64,000 nucleotides of DNA from Betaproteobacteria bacterium SG8_41. Lineage in GTDB: Bacteria; Pseudomonadota; Gammaproteobacteria; Burkholderiales; SG8-41. Every line of letters starts with the position of its first letter. Position 1 is the first letter of the stretch. The notes beneath the pieces are model-generated. The model ran no database searches. It saw only the letters and a list, made by a program, of their open reading frames with translations, and had not been told where the DNA came from. The position numbers and the translations under genes are program-made. Positions 51,140 to 59,101 of this stretch are shown one piece after another. The DNA is taken from contig LJTT01000012.1 of NCBI GenBank assembly GCA_001303585.1, positions 32,929 through 96,928 on the forward strand, given 5' to 3'.

Positions 51140-52756
51140 ATGCGAAGCACGATGATGAAATTTCCGCTCACGCTCGACCATTTGCTCGATCGCGGCGGGC
51201 GGCTTTTTCCCGATTCGGAGATCGTGTCCCGGCTGCCGGACAAATCGGTGCACCGGGAGCGTTACTCGGATTTTCACCGGCGTGCCTGCGCGCTGGGCAG
51301 TTCGTTGCGGCGTCTCGGCCTCAAGCGCGGCGAGCGTGTCGCCACGCTGATGTGGAATCACTATGCGCACCTCGAGGCTTACTTCGGCGTTCCGTGCGCG
51401 GGCGGCGTGCTGCATACGCTGAATCTGAGGCTGCATCCGGACGATATCGCGTATATCGCGCAGCATGCGGGCGACCGCTTTCTGATCATCGACGACGTTC
51501 TCCTGCCGCTTTTGGAAAAATTTCGTGACCGGGCTGGTTTCGAGAAGGTGATCGTGGTGCCTCTGACGGGCGCGCCCGTCCCAAGGGGCTGCGATGATTA
51601 CGAAAAACTGGTGGCGACTGCGCGACCACTCCGCATCCCGCCGCTGAGAGAAGAGGATCCCGCAGGCATGTGCTATACCTCCGGGACTACCGGCCGGCCA
51701 AAGGGTGTCGTGTATTCGCATCGCGCGCTCGTGCTGCATTCGTTCGCGGCCGCGCTGCCGGACGTGATGGGGCTCGCCAACGCGGACTCGGTCTGTCCGG
51801 TCGTGCCGATGTTCCACGTCAACGCGTGGGGCATTCCCTTCGCGGCCGTCATGGTCGGCGCCAAGCTGGTTTTTCCGGGCCCGCATCTCGACGCCGTGAG
51901 CCTGCTCGATCTCTATCGTTCGGAAGGGGTGACGCTGACCGCGGGGGTCCCCACCATATGGATGGGCATCCTGCAGGCCCTCGAGGCCGAGCCCGGGCGT
52001 TGGCAGCTTACGCACGGGATGCGCATGGTGGTGGGTGGCGCGGCGGTGCCCGAGTCCATGATTCGCGCCTTCGACCGTTTCGGTCTCCGCGTCCTGCACG
52101 GCTGGGGCATGACCGAGACGACGCCGGTTGGCACCGTCAATTACCTGAAGCGGGACGTCACCACCGCGGGGGAAGACGAACGTTACGCGCTACGCGCAAA
52201 GCAGGGCGTGCCGCTGCCCTTTTTTGAGGTGCGGGCCATGACCGAGCGCGGACCGGCACCGTGGGACGGCAACAGCATGGGCGAGCTCCAGGTGCGAGGA
52301 CCCTGGGTTGCGGCGGCTTACCACGGGCTCGACGCCGAACAAGACAAGTGGACGGAGGACGGCTGGTTTCGCACGGGCGACGTCGTCACCATCGACGCGC
52401 GCGGCTACGTCAAGATCACCGACCGGATCAAGGACCTCGTCAAATCGGGCGGAGAATGGATCAGCTCGGTCGATCTGGAGAATGCGCTCGTTGGCCATCC
52501 CAAGGTGTCCGAGGCCGCGGTGATCGCGGTGCCGCATGCGAAGTGGGGCGAGCGCCCGCTGGCCATCGTCGTGCTCAAGGCGGGAAACGCGGCAACCGCG
52601 GATGAGTTGCGCGAATATCTGGCCCCGCGCTTTCCGAACTTCTGGTTGCCTGATGATGTGGCCTTCGTCTCCGAGATTCCCCGCAGCTCGACGGGCAAGA
52701 TGATGAAGGCGGTGCTGCGCGAGCAATTCAAAGACTGCAAGAGCCGTAACCAGTGA
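51140..52756 (+). CDS. AMP-dependent acyl-CoA synthetase (AlkK/fatty acyl-CoA ligase type)
   Basis: A 538-residue ANL-family ligase: phosphate loop YTSGTTGRPKGVVYSH, GWGMTETTPVG adenine motif, GWFRTGDVV with the ribose Asp, RIKDLVKSGGEWISSVDLEN hinge and STGKMMK with the catalytic Lys. N-terminal MKFPLTLDHLLDRGGRLFPD and the TLNLRLHPDDIAYI region resemble medium/long-chain fatty acyl-CoA ligases of the AlkK group. Start ATG 51140 (alternatives at 51152 and 51155). Its stop codon is the TGA of the following GTGACC repeat. Confidence 0.9.
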   Translation: MRSTMMKFPLTLDHLLDRGGRLFPDSEIVSRLPDKSVHRERYSDFHRRACALGSSLRRLGLKRGERVATLMWNHYAHLEAYFGVPCAGGVLHTLNLRLHPDDIAYIAQHAGDRFLIIDDVLLPLLEKFRDRAGFEKVIVVPLTGAPVPRGCDDYEKLVATARPLRIPPLREEDPAGMCYTSGTTGRPKGVVYSHRALVLHSFAAALPDVMGLANADSVCPVVPMFHVNAWGIPFAAVMVGAKLVFPGPHLDAVSLLDLYRSEGVTLTAGVPTIWMGILQALEAEPGRWQLTHGMRMVVGGAAVPESMIRAFDRFGLRVLHGWGMTETTPVGTVNYLKRDVTTAGEDERYALRAKQGVPLPFFEVRAMTERGPAPWDGNSMGELQVRGPWVAAAYHGLDAEQDKWTEDGWFRTGDVVTIDARGYVKITDRIKDLVKSGGEWISSVDLENALVGHPKVSEAAVIAVPHAKWGERPLAIVVLKAGNAATADELREYLAPRFPNFWLPDDVAFVSEIPRSSTGKMMKAVLREQFKDCKSRNQ

Positions 52757-52841
52757 CCCGTGACCGGTGACCAGTAAAGGGACCAGCTGTTTTAATAAAA
52801 ATGCGGTTCTCTTGTGGATCTCCGGTCACCGGTCGCGTGGT
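52757..52841. repeat. GTGACC repeats in a convergent gap, inverted pair
   Basis: TGACCCGTGACCGGTGACCA (52754-52773), beginning with the ligase stop codon, faces CCGGTCACCGGTCGCG (52822-52837) before the SDR stop. Confidence 0.85.
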
Positions 52842-53639
52842 TTAGAAGAGGGAGCGGATGATGCCGCCATCCACGCGTTGCGCGGCGCCGTTAATGGCGG
52901 AGGCCCGCTCCGAGCACAGGAACGCGATCTGGGCCGCGATTTCCTCTGGGGTGGCCCAGCGCTGCAGCAATGATGATGTGCCGGGACCCTCGGCAAAGTA
53001 CGCGGTGCGCATCTCGGCGACCGTCTTCCCCGCGGCCGGGGCAATCTTGGCGAGAAAGGTTTCGACGCCTTCCGACCAGGTGGGCGCCACGAGCGCGCTG
53101 TTGACGGTGACCCGAGTGCCCTTGGTGAGCTCGGCAAGACTGCGAGCGATCGAGACCTGCGCCGCCTTCGACATGGCGTAATGCGCCATGCCCCGATTGG
53201 GTTTGGCGCTCTGGTCGCTGCCGATGAACACGATCCGCCCCCAGTTCCGCTGCAGCATGCCCGGCAGCAGCGCGCGGGACAGGCGCACGCCGCTCATCAC
53301 GTTCAATTCGAACATGTCGAGCCAGTCCTGGTCGGAGATGTCGCCAAACTCCCGCACCTCGAAGTAGCCCGCGTTGTTCACCAGGATGTCCACGGCTCCG
53401 ATGGCCGCGGCGGCGTCGAGCACCTTGCATGCGCCATCGGCGGTCGCAAGATCCGCGGCAACACCGTGGGCTTCCCCGTGCCGCCCCAGCGCGGCCACGG
53501 TGTCGCTCAAGCGTTCGGGGTCGCGGCCGTTGACAATGACGCGCGCGCCTTCAGCAACGAACGTGCTGGCGATGGCCCGACCGATGCCCTGCGTTGATCC
53601 GGTCACCAGCGCGAGCCGGCCTTTGATCCCAAGGTCCAT
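52842..53639 (-). CDS. SDR family oxidoreductase
   Basis: A 265-residue SDR starting MDLGIKGRLALVTGSTQGIG, with NNAGYF, IGSDQSAK and the intact catalytic YAMSK, ending in RVDGG. ATG 53639 is chosen over a 21-codon longer frame. It is divergent from the DsbA/FrnE-like gene. Paralogous to the 15877 SDR, which has lost the Tyr. Substrate unknown. Confidence 0.88.
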   Translation of the reverse strand: MDLGIKGRLALVTGSTQGIGRAIASTFVAEGARVIVNGRDPERLSDTVAALGRHGEAHGVAADLATADGACKVLDAAAAIGAVDILVNNAGYFEVREFGDISDQDWLDMFELNVMSGVRLSRALLPGMLQRNWGRIVFIGSDQSAKPNRGMAHYAMSKAAQVSIARSLAELTKGTRVTVNSALVAPTWSEGVETFLAKIAPAAGKTVAEMRTAYFAEGPGTSSLLQRWATPEEIAAQIAFLCSERASAINGAAQRVDGGIIRSLF

Positions 53640-53786
53640 GATGAGTCGTCCCTTTTGTTGAGGTGCCGACCGCATGATAGAAGCGCGGACGGGGTTCAAC
53701 AAACGAGGGGTTCGGTGTTAACCTTGCCGTGGGCGCCCGGCCGTGCGCTCCCCGGATCGTTCAACGGCACTGTCAAAGGAGCTCCC

Positions 53787-54428
53787 ATGGACTTGCGCAT
53801 CGACATCGTTTCCGACGTGGTTTGACCCTGGTGCTATATCGGCCGGCGCAAGCTGGAGGCGGCATTGAACCTCTATCGCGAACGCCAACCCGATGCACCC
53901 GAGCCAGCCGTGCGCTGGCTGCCGTTTCAGTTGAATCCCGACCTGCCCGCGACAGGGATACCGCGCGCCGAGTATGTGGCGCGCAAGTTTGGCGCACGGG
54001 GAAAGGGCAACTATGAGCGCGTAGCGATGGTGGGCCGCACCGTCGGCATCGATTTTGCGTTCGACAAAATAGAAGTGCAACCCAACACAGTCAACGCGCA
54101 CCGCCTGCTTGTCTACGCAGACCGCGCAGGCCGCCAGGATGCGATGGCCGACGAGTTGTTCAAGGCGTATTTTCTGGAAGGGGCCAATTTGACGGACAAC
54201 ACCTCGCTTGCAGCAGTGGCGGCTCGCGCGGGGCTGGAACGAGAGGCCGTTGCCGCCTATCTGGAAACCGACGAGGACCGGGATGTCGTACAGCAGGCGG
54301 ATGTCGAGGCGCGCAGCGCAGGCATCGGCGGCGTGCCGTTTTTTATTTTCAACCGGAAAGTCGGCGTATCGGGCGCGCAGGATGCTGACGTGCTGCTCGA
54401 TGCGATGTTGCAATCGATTCAGCCATAG
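53787..54428 (+). CDS. DsbA/FrnE-like thiol-disulfide protein with in-frame TGA at the active-site Cys (candidate selenoprotein)
   Basis: A 214-codon reading frame with one internal TGA (53823-53825, codon 13). The N-terminus MDLRIDIVSDVV-x-PWCYIGRR matches the FrnE/2-hydroxychromene-2-carboxylate isomerase branch of DsbA proteins, whose active site is DVVCPWCYIG; TGA stands precisely where the first Cys belongs and Cys16 is kept, giving UPWC if read as selenocysteine. The remaining 200 residues are intact, including the cis-Pro loop GIGGVPFFIFN. AAAGGAG lies 6 nt before ATG 53787, a better start than the TTG at 53865 downstream of the TGA. A hairpin with a GCAA loop starts 17 nt after the TGA. 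A point nonsense mutation or sequencing error is the alternative. Confidence 0.75.
53843..53856 (+). promoter_or_regulatory. Candidate bacterial SECIS-like hairpin
   Basis: CCGGC (53843-53847) pairs with GCTGG (53852-53856, one G-U) closing a GCAA tetraloop. The loop begins 22 nt after the TGA and has G in first position. Published criteria for bacterial SECIS elements ask for an apical loop roughly 16-37 nt downstream of the UGA with a G among its first two bases. The stem is short (5 bp), so support is moderate. Confidence 0.45.
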
Positions 54429-54628
54429 CCACTCGTCCAGCCCCTGGGCCCATCTCGAAGCATGACAATGAAATTATTTGATGGCTCGATGTTCAAAGCC
54501 GCGATGAGGGGCCAGAAACTGTTTTTCAATCGCAGGTAACCCGCGTCACAGCCCCATCTGGCCCCCAGCTTCTGCCGGAGAGACGCTTTGGGGCGATGGT
54601 GTAACCGCTGCCGAGCGCTCGCATCGGT

Positions 54629-54634
54629 TAAACT
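54629..54634 (+). promoter_or_regulatory. Possible -10 element for a leaderless kinase transcript
   Basis: TAAACT ends 6 nt before the GTG at 54641 and no ribosome site is present. The same spacing is seen for the genes at 56238 and 58083. The -35 region is not recognisable. Confidence 0.3.
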
Positions 54635-54640
54635 TTCTGC

Positions 54641-56062
54641 GTGGGCGAGACAACAATCCATCGCAACGCGCTGCCCCTCGGCACGCTGCTGCTCGAATAC
54701 CAACTGGACGGGGTGCTCGGCGCGGGCGGCTTCGGGATTACCTACCTCGCCCGGGACACACATCTCGAGAAACAGGTCGCGATCAAGGAGTATCTTCCGA
54801 CCGATCTGGCGATGCGCGCGCTGGATGGCAGCGTGGTCCCGGTTGCGACGGAGCAAGAACACGACTACAAGTGGGGTCTGGAACGCTTCATCCAGGAGGC
54901 GCGCACGCTAGCCCGATTCAGTCATCCCCATATCGTTCGGGTCAACCGCTATTTCGAGGCGAACGGCACCGGCTACATGGTGATGGATTATGAAAAGGGC
55001 GAGTCGCTCAACCAGCTGTTGCGCCGCTCAGCGCCGCCCGACGAGGCAGGGCTGCGCGCGATCCTGATGCCGCTGCTGGACGGCCTGCAGGCCGTGCATG
55101 ACGCGGGATTTCTCCATCGCGATATCAAGCCCAGCAACATTTTCCTGCGTGAAACGGGCGGGCCGGTCCTGCTCGATTTTGGCGCCGCGCGCGCCGCGAT
55201 CGGCGGCGCCACACGCAGCATGACGGCGGTTCTGACTCCGGGATATGCGCCGCTCGAGCAGTACGCGAGCAATGCCCGGCAGGGGCCGTGGTCGGATCTT
55301 TATGCGCTGGCAGGCGTTCTCTATCGAGCGATCGTCGGTGAAAGTCCGCCCGATGCGGTCAGCCGCCTGAAGGGCGACCATGTGCCGCAGCGCCTTGCGG
55401 GCGCGACGGCGCGGATGACCGCGACTTTCGTGCGTGCCGTCGAGTGGGCACTGGCGGTCGATGAAAAGCGGCGGCCCCAGAATGTGCCCGAGTGGCGGCG
55501 CGCATTTCTAGACGAGGGCGCGGTTCCGGTTTCCGCGGCGGCTGGAGCTGCAACAGCGCAGACGCTACCACTCGATGCCGGTGGCGAATCGAGGGCAACG
55601 GGCCCGACCACGGAAGCAGCGGGCAGGTCTCGCGCGGCACGCCAAACGAGGCCGCGTCGTTCCCGCTGGCGTTGGGCCGCGCTCGCGGCGGTGCTGCTGC
55701 TGGTGGTGGTTTTGGTGGGGGCATGGAGCAAGCAGCGCAAGGCGGTGCGGGAAGGACGGCTGCCGGCAGCCGTGGAGCGGCAGCCCATTCCGGGGTCGAC
55801 ACCGGCGCCGGTGCGTCCGTCGCGGGAGCGGTCGGATCGGCCCGGTGAGCAGTCGGAGGCCCTCAAGCAAAGGGCGCGGCGTGATTTTCTCGATGCCGAC
55901 AGGGACGGTGACGGTTACCTTACGCGAGCCGAGGTGGCCGGCCGCTTTCCATTAATCGAGCGCGAGTTTCACCGAGTGGACGCCGATGGGGACGGAAGGA
56001 TATCGCTGCAGGAATTCTTCCGCTTGCGCCGCTTTCAGGCTCGACAGCACCAGCAGAGGTAG
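54641..56062 (+). CDS. Membrane-anchored Ser/Thr protein kinase with two EF-hands
   Basis: A 473-residue Hanks-type kinase. Gly-loop GAGGFG (27-32), Lys49 in VAIKEY, Glu86, HRD (159-161), DFG (179-181) and the P+1 segment TPGYAPLEQY are complete, so it should be active. One TM segment (about 345-362) is followed by an extracytoplasmic tail of about 110 residues carrying two EF-hand loops (420-431 and 447-458) with Asp ligands and terminal Glu. That would make it a transmembrane kinase with a calcium-sensing periplasmic end. It starts at GTG with no ribosome site. Near copies lie at 56238 and 59102. Confidence 0.9.
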   Translation: MGETTIHRNALPLGTLLLEYQLDGVLGAGGFGITYLARDTHLEKQVAIKEYLPTDLAMRALDGSVVPVATEQEHDYKWGLERFIQEARTLARFSHPHIVRVNRYFEANGTGYMVMDYEKGESLNQLLRRSAPPDEAGLRAILMPLLDGLQAVHDAGFLHRDIKPSNIFLRETGGPVLLDFGAARAAIGGATRSMTAVLTPGYAPLEQYASNARQGPWSDLYALAGVLYRAIVGESPPDAVSRLKGDHVPQRLAGATARMTATFVRAVEWALAVDEKRRPQNVPEWRRAFLDEGAVPVSAAAGAATAQTLPLDAGGESRATGPTTEAAGRSRAARQTRPRRSRWRWAALAAVLLLVVVLVGAWSKQRKAVREGRLPAAVERQPIPGSTPAPVRPSRERSDRPGEQSEALKQRARRDFLDADRDGDGYLTRAEVAGRFPLIEREFHRVDADGDGRISLQEFFRLRRFQARQHQQR

Positions 56063-56202
56063 CCGGCGCGCGGTAAGTGGTTAACGGTGAACTGAAAAGG
56101 CACAATGCTGACCGCATCTCCAGTTGTTGCCTTTCGCGGAATACAGCTAAGGACGCGGCGTCTTCCGTCTGCGGTTTCCAGCCTACGGCTTACCGCTTGC
56201 CG

Positions 56203-56231
56203 TTCACTGCTGAAGGCAGTTTGGATACACT
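56203..56231 (+). promoter_or_regulatory. Putative promoter giving a leaderless kinase mRNA
   Basis: TTCACT (56203-56208), a 17-nt spacer and TACACT (56226-56231) are followed after 6 nt by the ATG at 56238. No Shine-Dalgarno sequence is present. Confidence 0.4.
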
Positions 56232-56237
56232 GTCTGA

Positions 56238-57524
56238 ATGGCTGAGCCGATTACCAAACAAAAAATCAAGCAACATGGCCTGCCTGCCAAGACCATGCTG
56301 CTGGAATACCGAATCGAGTCCATCCTTGGCGCGGGCGGCTTTGGAATCACCTATCTCGCCCGCGATACCCACCTCGACAAGGATGTCGCCATCAAGGAGT
56401 ACTTGCCGTTAGATCTGGCTCTGCGCGCGCTCGACGGCAGCGTCGTGCCCGTCAATACCAACACTGCGTTCAACTACAAGAGCGGGCTCGACCAGTTCCT
56501 GTCGGAAGCGCGCACGCTTGCGCGCTTCACCCATCCGAATATCGTGCGCGTCAGCCGTTATTTCGAGGAGAACGGCACTGCCTACATGGTGATGGGCTAT
56601 GAGGAGGGCACGTCGCTTAATCGCTTCTTGCGCAAGGTCACCCGAGTCGACGAGCGCGATCTGAAGGCAATGGTCGAGCCGTTGCTCGAGGGGCTTCAGG
56701 AAGTGCACGGGGCGGGATTTCTTCACAGGGACATCAAGCCGAGCAACATTTTCCTGCGCGCGGACGGCACGCCGGTGCTGCTGGACTTCGGGACCGCGCG
56801 GCTCGCGATCCGGGATTCGCTGCACGATGCCTTTGCGATTCTCACGCCGGGCTACGCGCCCGTCGAGCTCTACGTGCGCACGGGGCAGCAGGGGCCCTGG
56901 ACGGACATTTATTCGTTGGCGGCCGTGCTCTACCGGGCCGTCGTGGGCGAGAACCCGCCGGATGCGCTCACGCGGCTCAGGGTCGATGGCGTCGGTAAGC
57001 GGCTGCAGAGCAAAAGGGACCGCTACAGTGCGCAGTTTCTCGCTGCGATTCAATGGGGGCTGGCGCTCGAGGAAAAGCGCAGGCCGCAGAATGTGACAGA
57101 GTGGCGCAGCGCGATCGCTCGTGGTGCCCAGCCGCAAGTTGCAGCTGCGACGCCCAGGGCGGATGTCGCGAGAGAGTCTGCCGAGCCCGGGCCTGCCACT
57201 GAGCGGAAATATCTCTGGATGGCGCTCGGCATCGTGATGTTTTTTGTGTTCGTCGAGGGCGCTGACATTGTCCGGCAGCGTGCCGCGCGCATGCCGGAGC
57301 CGCCCGCCAAAGCGTTGCTCGCGCCACCCCCGGCGTCCGGTGGCGTTGAGGGCATCCCGTCAGGCGGGCTCACGCGGGAGGAATTCGAGCGGAATCTGCC
57401 GCATCTCGCCGGAAAGTTTTCGACTGTCGACACTAACGGCGACGGTCAGATCTCGATCGGTGAGCTCCGGGCTTACCGGGAGCGTGAGGAGAGGCAAAAA
57501 GCGCCGGCGGCTGTGGTTAAGTGA
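56238..57524 (+). CDS. Membrane-anchored Ser/Thr protein kinase with one EF-hand
   Basis: A 428-residue kinase similar to the preceding gene through its catalytic domain: GAGGFG (31-36), Lys53, HRD (163-165), DFG (183-185), TPGYAPVELY. One TM (about 325-343) leads to an outside tail with a single EF-hand loop (398-409, DTNGDGQISIGE). Compared with the 54641 kinase it has lost one EF-hand, or the other has gained one. Likely a tandem duplicate that senses a related signal. The gene appears leaderless. Confidence 0.9.
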   Translation: MAEPITKQKIKQHGLPAKTMLLEYRIESILGAGGFGITYLARDTHLDKDVAIKEYLPLDLALRALDGSVVPVNTNTAFNYKSGLDQFLSEARTLARFTHPNIVRVSRYFEENGTAYMVMGYEEGTSLNRFLRKVTRVDERDLKAMVEPLLEGLQEVHGAGFLHRDIKPSNIFLRADGTPVLLDFGTARLAIRDSLHDAFAILTPGYAPVELYVRTGQQGPWTDIYSLAAVLYRAVVGENPPDALTRLRVDGVGKRLQSKRDRYSAQFLAAIQWGLALEEKRRPQNVTEWRSAIARGAQPQVAAATPRADVARESAEPGPATERKYLWMALGIVMFFVFVEGADIVRQRAARMPEPPAKALLAPPPASGGVEGIPSGGLTREEFERNLPHLAGKFSTVDTNGDGQISIGELRAYREREERQKAPAAVVK

Positions 57525-57675
57525 CTACGTTACCAGCTGACTAGGCGACCGCGGGTCTGTGAATCGCAAATCGTAAATCGTTAATCGAGCACGCAGGAAC
57601 ATGGTGCTCGCCGCAACGGCAGATGAGAATAGTCCCGTTCTCATCACCCATGACCCGTCACCCACCTCACATCAT
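57525..57675. repeat. CGTGAAT-type heptamers and a GTGACC-type copy
   Basis: GTGAATCGCAAATCGTAAAT with CGTTAATCG (57559-57587) follows the kinase stop. CATGACCCGTCACCC (57649-57663) lies before the convergent DUF1992 stop. Confidence 0.6.
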
Positions 57676-58083
57676 TCACCGGTGCGAGAGGCGGTCCACG
57701 ATCTGCTCGAAGTAGTCCGCATCCACCTCCAGGTGCGCGCGCCGCCGGCCTGCTGCGGTGCGCGTGAGCAAAAAGTTGAGGCGGGACAGGAGTCGACGGC
57801 GCTCGTCGTCAGTCTCTGCTACCTGCAGCAACTGCTCGAGTTCCCGGATCTCGCCATGTGCCGCGAGTTCAGGTGGGACGAAGCCCGCATTCTTCAAAAG
57901 TCGATAGGCGACGCGCAGATCTTCAGGGACCAGGGAGTCGTCGTCGAGGGTCAGGGGCAGGCCCATTCCTGGAAGGTCGTTGAACTCTCCGCGCTCCTGT
58001 GCCTCCCGGATGCGGCGTTCGGCGATGGCATCGAATGCCTGCATCGCTTCCTGGCCCCGGGGCTGCATTCGCTTTGCACTCAT
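57676..58083 (-). CDS. DUF1992 (DnaJ-homologue subfamily C member 28-like) protein
   Basis: A 135-residue protein with the DUF1992 core: AFDAIAERRIREAQERGEFN, DLPGMGLPL, then VAYRLLKNAGFVPPEL. The family is cytoplasmic and its role in bacteria is unknown. ATG 58083 is chosen; a longer frame on the same strand is not supported. TATAAT ends 6 nt before the ATG and no ribosome site is present, so the mRNA may be leaderless. Divergent from the haem-binding HAMP gene. Confidence 0.88.
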   Translation of the reverse strand: MSAKRMQPRGQEAMQAFDAIAERRIREAQERGEFNDLPGMGLPLTLDDDSLVPEDLRVAYRLLKNAGFVPPELAAHGEIRELEQLLQVAETDDERRRLLSRLNFLLTRTAAGRRRAHLEVDADYFEQIVDRLSHR

Positions 58084-58089
58084 GCAAAC

Positions 58090-58095
58090 ATTATA
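58090..58095 (-). promoter_or_regulatory. -10 element 6 nt before the DUF1992 start
   Basis: A perfect TATAAT on the minus strand lies 6 nt upstream of the ATG at 58083. The -35 region (CACGGC at 17 nt) is poor. Confidence 0.45.
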
Positions 58096-58131
58096 CTGGC
58101 TCGCGTCAAACGGCCGTGCCAAAGGGGGGCG

Positions 58132-59007
58132 ATGGGACTTCGGCTCAAATTCAATATCGTGCTGGTGGTCGTGTTTTTGCTGGGCCTGGGTGTCACCGGC
58201 TATATCTCCTACGACCTGCTTCACCGCAACGCGCGCGATGAAGTCCTGCGCAGCGCGGGTGTCATGATGGAGGCGGCGCTTTCGATGCGCTCTTACACGG
58301 TGGCCCAGATCACGCCGCATCTGTCTTACAAGCTCACGCAGCAATTCCTGCCGCAGTCGGTCCCGGCCTATGCGGCGACCGAGATCATGACTTCGCTGCG
58401 CGAGAAGTACCCGGATTATTGGTACAAGGAAGCGACCCTCAACCCGACCAATCCCCGCGACCGTGCGGTGGAGTGGGAGGCAGACCTCGTCAGCTCCTTT
58501 CGCAACCAGCGGGAACTGAAGGAACTGTCGGGCGTACGACTCACGCCGACTGGGCGCTCCCTCTATCTTGCGCGGCCACTCACCATTCGAGACCCAGCGT
58601 GCCTCGCATGCCATAGCGTTCCCTCGACCGCTCCTCCCATGCTCGTCAAGCGCTACGGCGACCGGAATGGATTCGGCTGGAAGCTTAACGAAGTCGTCGG
58701 GGCGCAGGTCGTATCGGTACCCATGGACCTGCCGATTCGCAATGCCAACCAGGCTTTTCTGACGTTCATGACGTCGCTCGGCGCGGTATTCGCGACCCTG
58801 TTCATCATTCTGAACGTGATGATGAGCGCCATGATCGTGCGGCCGATTACCGGGATGTCCCGCGCGGCGAACCGGATTTCGACCGGTGATCTGGAGATCC
58901 CCGAGTTCTCGGAGTCGGGCAAGGACGAGGTTGCGCTGCTGGCCAAGTCGTTCAACCGGATGCGCCGCAGTCTTGAAAAGGCAATCGAGCTTATCGACCG
59001 GAAATAG
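58132..59007 (+). CDS. DUF3365 (Tll0287-like) haem-binding sensor with HAMP domain
   Basis: A 291-residue membrane protein: TM1 (about 7-27), a periplasmic DUF3365 domain (about 30-205) with a c-type haem motif CLACH at 157-161, TM2 (about 210-233) and a HAMP linker (234-287), then it ends. There is no histidine kinase, cyclase or methyl-accepting output domain, so it must signal through a partner, possibly the flanking kinases. GGGGGG lies just before ATG 58132; a frame open back to 57601 overlaps DUF1992 and is rejected. Confidence 0.85.
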   Translation: MGLRLKFNIVLVVVFLLGLGVTGYISYDLLHRNARDEVLRSAGVMMEAALSMRSYTVAQITPHLSYKLTQQFLPQSVPAYAATEIMTSLREKYPDYWYKEATLNPTNPRDRAVEWEADLVSSFRNQRELKELSGVRLTPTGRSLYLARPLTIRDPACLACHSVPSTAPPMLVKRYGDRNGFGWKLNEVVGAQVVSVPMDLPIRNANQAFLTFMTSLGAVFATLFIILNVMMSAMIVRPITGMSRAANRISTGDLEIPEFSESGKDEVALLAKSFNRMRRSLEKAIELIDRK

Positions 59008-59049
59008 CGGCATGTTGACTGGACGGGGGACCAGGCCGTTTTTTTGAGC

Positions 59050-59080
59050 TTGACGGGTCTGCGCCGTCTCTGTGTATTCT
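59050..59080 (+). promoter_or_regulatory. Putative promoter for the third kinase gene
   Basis: TTGACG (59050-59055) and TATTCT (59075-59080) are separated by 19 nt, slightly long, upstream of GGAGAGGG and the ATG at 59102. Confidence 0.4.
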
Positions 59081-59101
59081 AGCGCCTGATTCGGAGAGGG
59101 C

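Noticed and set aside
53865..54428. DsbA/FrnE-like gene starting at TTG 53865
   Set aside because: This start would remove the first strand and both active-site residues; the ATG at 53787 has a strong ribosome site. A GGAGG before the TTG keeps reinitiation possible but less likely.
57601..58131. N-terminal extension of the DUF3365/HAMP protein
   Set aside because: The extension lies antisense to the DUF1992 gene, has no family similarity, and a start with ribosome site exists at 58132.
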